This document shows, piece after piece, positions 34,021-34,230 of a DNA stretch of 34,230 nucleotides. Below the pieces are notes generated by a model, which saw nothing but the letters and a program-made list of their open reading frames with translations, searched no databases and was not told the DNA's origin. Each line of letters opens with the position of its first letter. Position 1 is the stretch's first letter. Origin of the DNA: Verrucomicrobiota bacterium (GTDB lineage: Bacteria; Verrucomicrobiota; Verrucomicrobiia; Opitutales; Opitutaceae); the NCBI GenBank assembly GCA_025361935.1, contig JANYJB010000019.1, positions 1-34,230 on the forward strand, given 5' to 3'. The translations under genes and the position numbers were made by a program.

Positions 34021-34230
34021 TCAGACGCCGGGTGATTCGCGGGTGAAATCCGCCTCGCGCGTTTCCCGGCTGAAAGCCAGCGCAAGCAAGGTGAGCAGGG
34101 CGGCGCCGACGAGGTAATAGCCCACGGCGGGCAGGCCGTAGTGGGTCGCCAGCCAAGTGGCGATGTAGGGGGCCAGGGAGGCTCCGAAGATGCCCGCCAT
34201 GTTAAAACTGATCGATGCGCCGGTGTAGCG
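34021..34230 (-). CDS. MFS transporter, C-terminal part (MHS-type)
   Basis: The last 69 residues of a membrane transporter, open at the right edge. RYTGASISFNMAGIFGASLA and PYIATWLATHYGLPAVGYYL form the last helices and loop typical of the metabolite:H+ symporter branch of the major facilitator superfamily (shikimate/proline/alpha-ketoglutarate type). LVGAALLTLLALAFSRET is the final helix. The tail is charged (EADFTRESPGV). The substrate cannot be read. It ends 67 bp ahead of pyrH. Confidence 0.85.
   Translation of the reverse strand, partial: RYTGASISFNMAGIFGASLAPYIATWLATHYGLPAVGYYLVGAALLTLLALAFSRETREADFTRESPGV

Overview
The window is GC-rich chromosomal DNA, roughly 60-65 % by hand counts of sample lines, and densely coding on both strands. 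The gene set suggests a member of the Verrucomicrobiota, most likely Opitutaceae-like. It includes a long single-chain PurL, menaquinone genes menD and menB, a secreted papain-like peptidase with an SHD1-like N-terminus, a lysine-rich histone-H1-like tail protein, and many starts without a Shine-Dalgarno sequence. The taxonomic call is inference from gene content. I found no rRNA, tRNA or CRISPR array, and no gap over 300 bases lacks a gene.

Layout. 1-17.3 kb is mostly housekeeping: purL (partial), menD, kup and menB; a small membrane protein with a DUF218/YdcF-type protein; a YqeY protein; a lipoprotein; a CvfB-like S1 protein with an S4 protein; a DTW-domain tRNA modification enzyme; a glutathione peroxidase with a small unknown gene; an isolated GT61 glycosyltransferase; a spermidine-synthase-like methyltransferase behind a possible structured leader; a secreted cysteine peptidase; an H1-like tail protein; a DUF374 acyltransferase; and a YkgJ-type cysteine-cluster protein. 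17.5-20.5 kb is one large AsmA-like envelope protein.

20.5-31.4 kb is an accessory region with defence character. It begins with an AAA ATPase and a TOPRIM-like protein overlapping by 4 bp, resembling a split OLD nuclease. A MarR - acyltransferase/acyl-activating enzyme - metallo-hydrolase lipid operon follows. A type III restriction-modification operon comes next, read leftward as mod, res and a small DUF6883-type gene. The Res subunit carries an extra C-terminal domain that looks like DUF4926, and the DUF6883 gene starts inside the res stop codon (ATGA). Behind mod lies a mazEF-like toxin-antitoxin locus whose toxin is frameshifted, bracketed by two 25-bp near-identical direct repeats. A related 7-nt tandem repeat lies in frame inside purL.

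31.4-34.2 kb returns to core genes on the minus strand: an MFS transporter (partial), pyrH, frr and proB. A REP-like inverted repeat fills the frr-proB gap.

The most promising unusual system is the type III restriction operon with the fused DUF4926-like domain and the coupled DUF6883 gene. The AAA/TOPRIM pair is second.
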